Shown one piece after another: positions 52,219-53,496 of a DNA stretch of 53,496 nt. The DNA lies in the NCBI GenBank assembly GCA_947489585.1, contig CANLEE010000015.1, positions 1-53,496 on the forward strand, written 5' to 3'. The translations under genes were made by a program, and so were the position numbers. The notes beneath the pieces are model-generated. The model had not been told where the DNA came from. It did no database searches and saw nothing but the letters and a program-made list of their open reading frames with translations. The DNA comes from an uncultured Psychroserpens sp. Lineage in GTDB: Bacteria > Bacteroidota > Bacteroidia > Flavobacteriales > Flavobacteriaceae. The stretch's first letter is position 1. Each line of letters begins with the position of its first letter.

Positions 52219-53190
52219 TCAAAAATTTAGTTGGTCGATGTACTGCTGTGAGTTTTCAAAACTCAGAGATCTCAAGTACGATTGTGTCATTCTACTGGTG
52301 GTATGCCCTAGGAGTTTCATTATGGTTCGCATGTCTGCTCCACTTTTTGCCAATTCGCAGGTAAAGGTGTGACGAAAACGATGCAAGTGAAACCGAACTC
52401 CAGATACTTGTTTATACTTTTCAACCCAATGCTTCAGGCCATGAATACTTAAAACACTATCATCTTTAGTAGACGTAATTACGTAGGTAGATGTTATACC
52501 TCTTTGTTTTCGCACACGCAGCAGTTCTCTTAAATGTTCTTCTAATGTCGTATGTAAGGGCACATAGCGGTTCTTAGCCGACTTTGAGGTATCAGCGTTA
52601 ATTAATACTCTTCTTTCAATGAAATCAATGTCATGTACACGTAACCCAAGCAATTCACTTCGTCTAACACCTAGATATATCAGTGCATATACGATTGTTA
52701 AATCTCGAACACGGAGAAATTCATCATCAACAGTATTGGTGATGATAGCACTGATAATTTTTGAAACTTCTGATTTATTTAATGCACGATTATCTGTGTA
52801 TTTTGGAGCAGGTGGTCGTTTTATTTTTTTAGTAATATGACCGTTATGTAAGTAGCCATTAGTTTCGAGCCACCCAAAAAAAGCCATAAGCTTGTTATAG
52901 TAGGTTCTAACTGTTGAAGCTTTTACACCTACTTTAAGGTGTGAGCCTTCGTATCGCTTTCGTGTACCAAGGCGTTGAAAAAATTCTACTACGATATGTG
53001 AATTAAGATGCTCAAGAGCTGTAACCTCTGGAACGATTTTTTGAAAGGTTCTAAAAACTTCTCGATAGCCAAGAATTGTCTGAGGTTTCAACCTCCGCAC
53101 ATAGAGACATTCTGAAAGGTACAATTCTAATATACTTTCTAGCTGATTTTCTTTGTTTATATATGATTTTGTTTGCTCATGTTTAGACAT
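52219..53190 (-). CDS. Tyrosine recombinase (XerC/D-like)
   Basis: 323 residues, complete, from ATG 53190. N-terminal SAM-like domain, then the catalytic residues Arg176 (LGVRRSELL), His270-x-x-Arg273 (HLHRFRHTF), His296 (LLGHTT) and Tyr305 (TQSYLRS). It is of normal XerD-like length, with a short tail only. A tRNA-Ile-like fragment lies about 165 bp downstream on the same strand, suggesting that this recombinase came from an element that used a tRNA gene. Related to but distinct from the other tyrosine recombinase, so not a recent duplicate. Confidence 0.92.
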   Translation of the reverse strand: MSKHEQTKSYINKENQLESILELYLSECLYVRRLKPQTILGYREVFRTFQKIVPEVTALEHLNSHIVVEFFQRLGTRKRYEGSHLKVGVKASTVRTYYNKLMAFFGWLETNGYLHNGHITKKIKRPPAPKYTDNRALNKSEVSKIISAIITNTVDDEFLRVRDLTIVYALIYLGVRRSELLGLRVHDIDFIERRVLINADTSKSAKNRYVPLHTTLEEHLRELLRVRKQRGITSTYVITSTKDDSVLSIHGLKHWVEKYKQVSGVRFHLHRFRHTFTCELAKSGADMRTIMKLLGHTTSRMTQSYLRSLSFENSQQYIDQLNF

Positions 53191-53496
53191 GAGTCCATAT
53201 TAACTAAACGATGAAGTGAGATATAATACCGCACAAACCATGGTAGGCAATCTTATAAAGAAGTTATAACACTCTTTATAATTCTTTGAATTGTAGTACA
53301 TAACCTTAGTCTCTACATTATAGTTTAAAAGAAAAAGATTAGTATTATTGAAAATTATATTTCACACCAAAAGTTCCTGATAACCAGAAAATAGACATGG
53401 ATAATGAGTATATTTATCCAGATATAACCAGTTGTATTCAATAATGCCAGCCTTTCGGATCTTCCCAGGTTTATTGCTAAGATCAAAAATTGTAGA
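53191..53496. other. Right edge: no confident gene in 306 bp
   Basis: No clear gene. On the minus strand two frames are open from the window edge to 53362 and 53355 and could be the end of a gene beyond the window. A third gives TFGVKYNFQ then stop (53345), like the last strand of an outer-membrane barrel protein, but it is interrupted upstream at 53414. The rest of radC is not here. Confidence 0.4.

Larger units (their letters stand above)
43441..53496. mobile_element. Mobile island inserted in radC (left end, right end beyond window)
   Basis: The left border is at about 43436-43441, where radC breaks off. Within it, all recognisable genes run on the minus strand: serine recombinase, two AAA-type transfer ATPases, two small proteins, a RadC-type JAMM protein and two tyrosine recombinases. 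The rest of radC does not occur up to 53496, so the element is more than 10 kb. No relaxase, VirB4 or plasmid replication gene is seen in this part, so it could be an integrative mobilizable element, a satellite or the end of an ICE. Confidence 0.85.

Noticed and set aside
49637..53232. 13-base match GATATAATACCGC at 49637-49649 and 53220-53232
   Set aside because: Could be a recombination core, but one copy lies at the end of an ATPase gene and a match of this length in 10 kb of AT-rich DNA is expected by chance.
53345..53413. End of an outer-membrane barrel protein (TFGVKYNFQ, minus strand)
   Set aside because: Only about nine residues fit and an in-frame stop lies 23 codons upstream; the rest would be outside the window.
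1..53496. CRISPR array, rRNA operon, intact tRNA or transposase gene
   Set aside because: None seen: no regular short repeats with spacers, no rRNA-like sequence, no complete cloverleaf, no DDE transposase.

Overview
The window looks like chromosome of a member of the Flavobacteriaceae (Bacteroidota), probably a marine-type, AT-rich genome. The evidence is type IX secretion sorting domains (both type A and the gliding-motility-associated type B), promoters with the Bacteroidota -7 element TAnnTTTG, an Hpt-Adk fusion, a flavobacterial-style alpha-2-macroglobulin, and almost no Shine-Dalgarno sites.

Layout. 1-5105: end of a repetitive T9SS adhesin-like protein, a FabH-like ketosynthase and glycine dehydrogenase. 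5229-6062: a UbiA-like membrane protein. 6042-11396: a long minus-strand operon (GbsR-type regulator, four small membrane proteins in two paralogous pairs, a methyltransferase, a nucleoside-diphosphate-sugar epimerase-like protein, a DUF2071 protein, an ECF sigma factor and a zinc anti-sigma protein). Divergent from it, 11533-14890 holds a membrane-bound AraC regulator, an MFS-type transporter and a secreted-type aldo/keto reductase. Copies of one operator, ACTTTCA-N8-TGAAAGT, lie in both regulatory gaps. 15031-25226: housekeeping genes (M3 peptidase, purE, purK, hpt-adk, obg, K+ channel and others) with a 93-nt GC-rich intergenic repeat. 25305-34311: a 2142-residue alpha-2-macroglobulin, a TPR protein and Mpl.

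34319-40848 is a self-contained signalling neighbourhood: a LytTR response regulator, a hybrid histidine kinase with TPR sensor, and an Hpt protein. Around them are three minus-strand genes (a 43-residue membrane peptide, a lipoprotein and a T9SS-exported protein). Their upstream regions are near copies of each other: a ladder of LytTR-like boxes ending exactly 32 bp from a TATATTTA-like -7 element. I regard this as a local LytTR regulon and the best regulatory discovery in the window.

43192-53496: radC is cut after codon 83 by a mobile island that runs off the right edge. The island encodes a large serine recombinase whose stop codon lies in radC, two conjugation/HerA-type ATPases (one with a nuclease-like C-terminal domain), its own RadC-type JAMM protein, two tyrosine recombinases and a decayed tRNA-Ile fragment. 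No relaxase or secretion channel is visible. This is the best candidate for an undescribed mobile system.

All calls come from reading the sequence; no database search was made.
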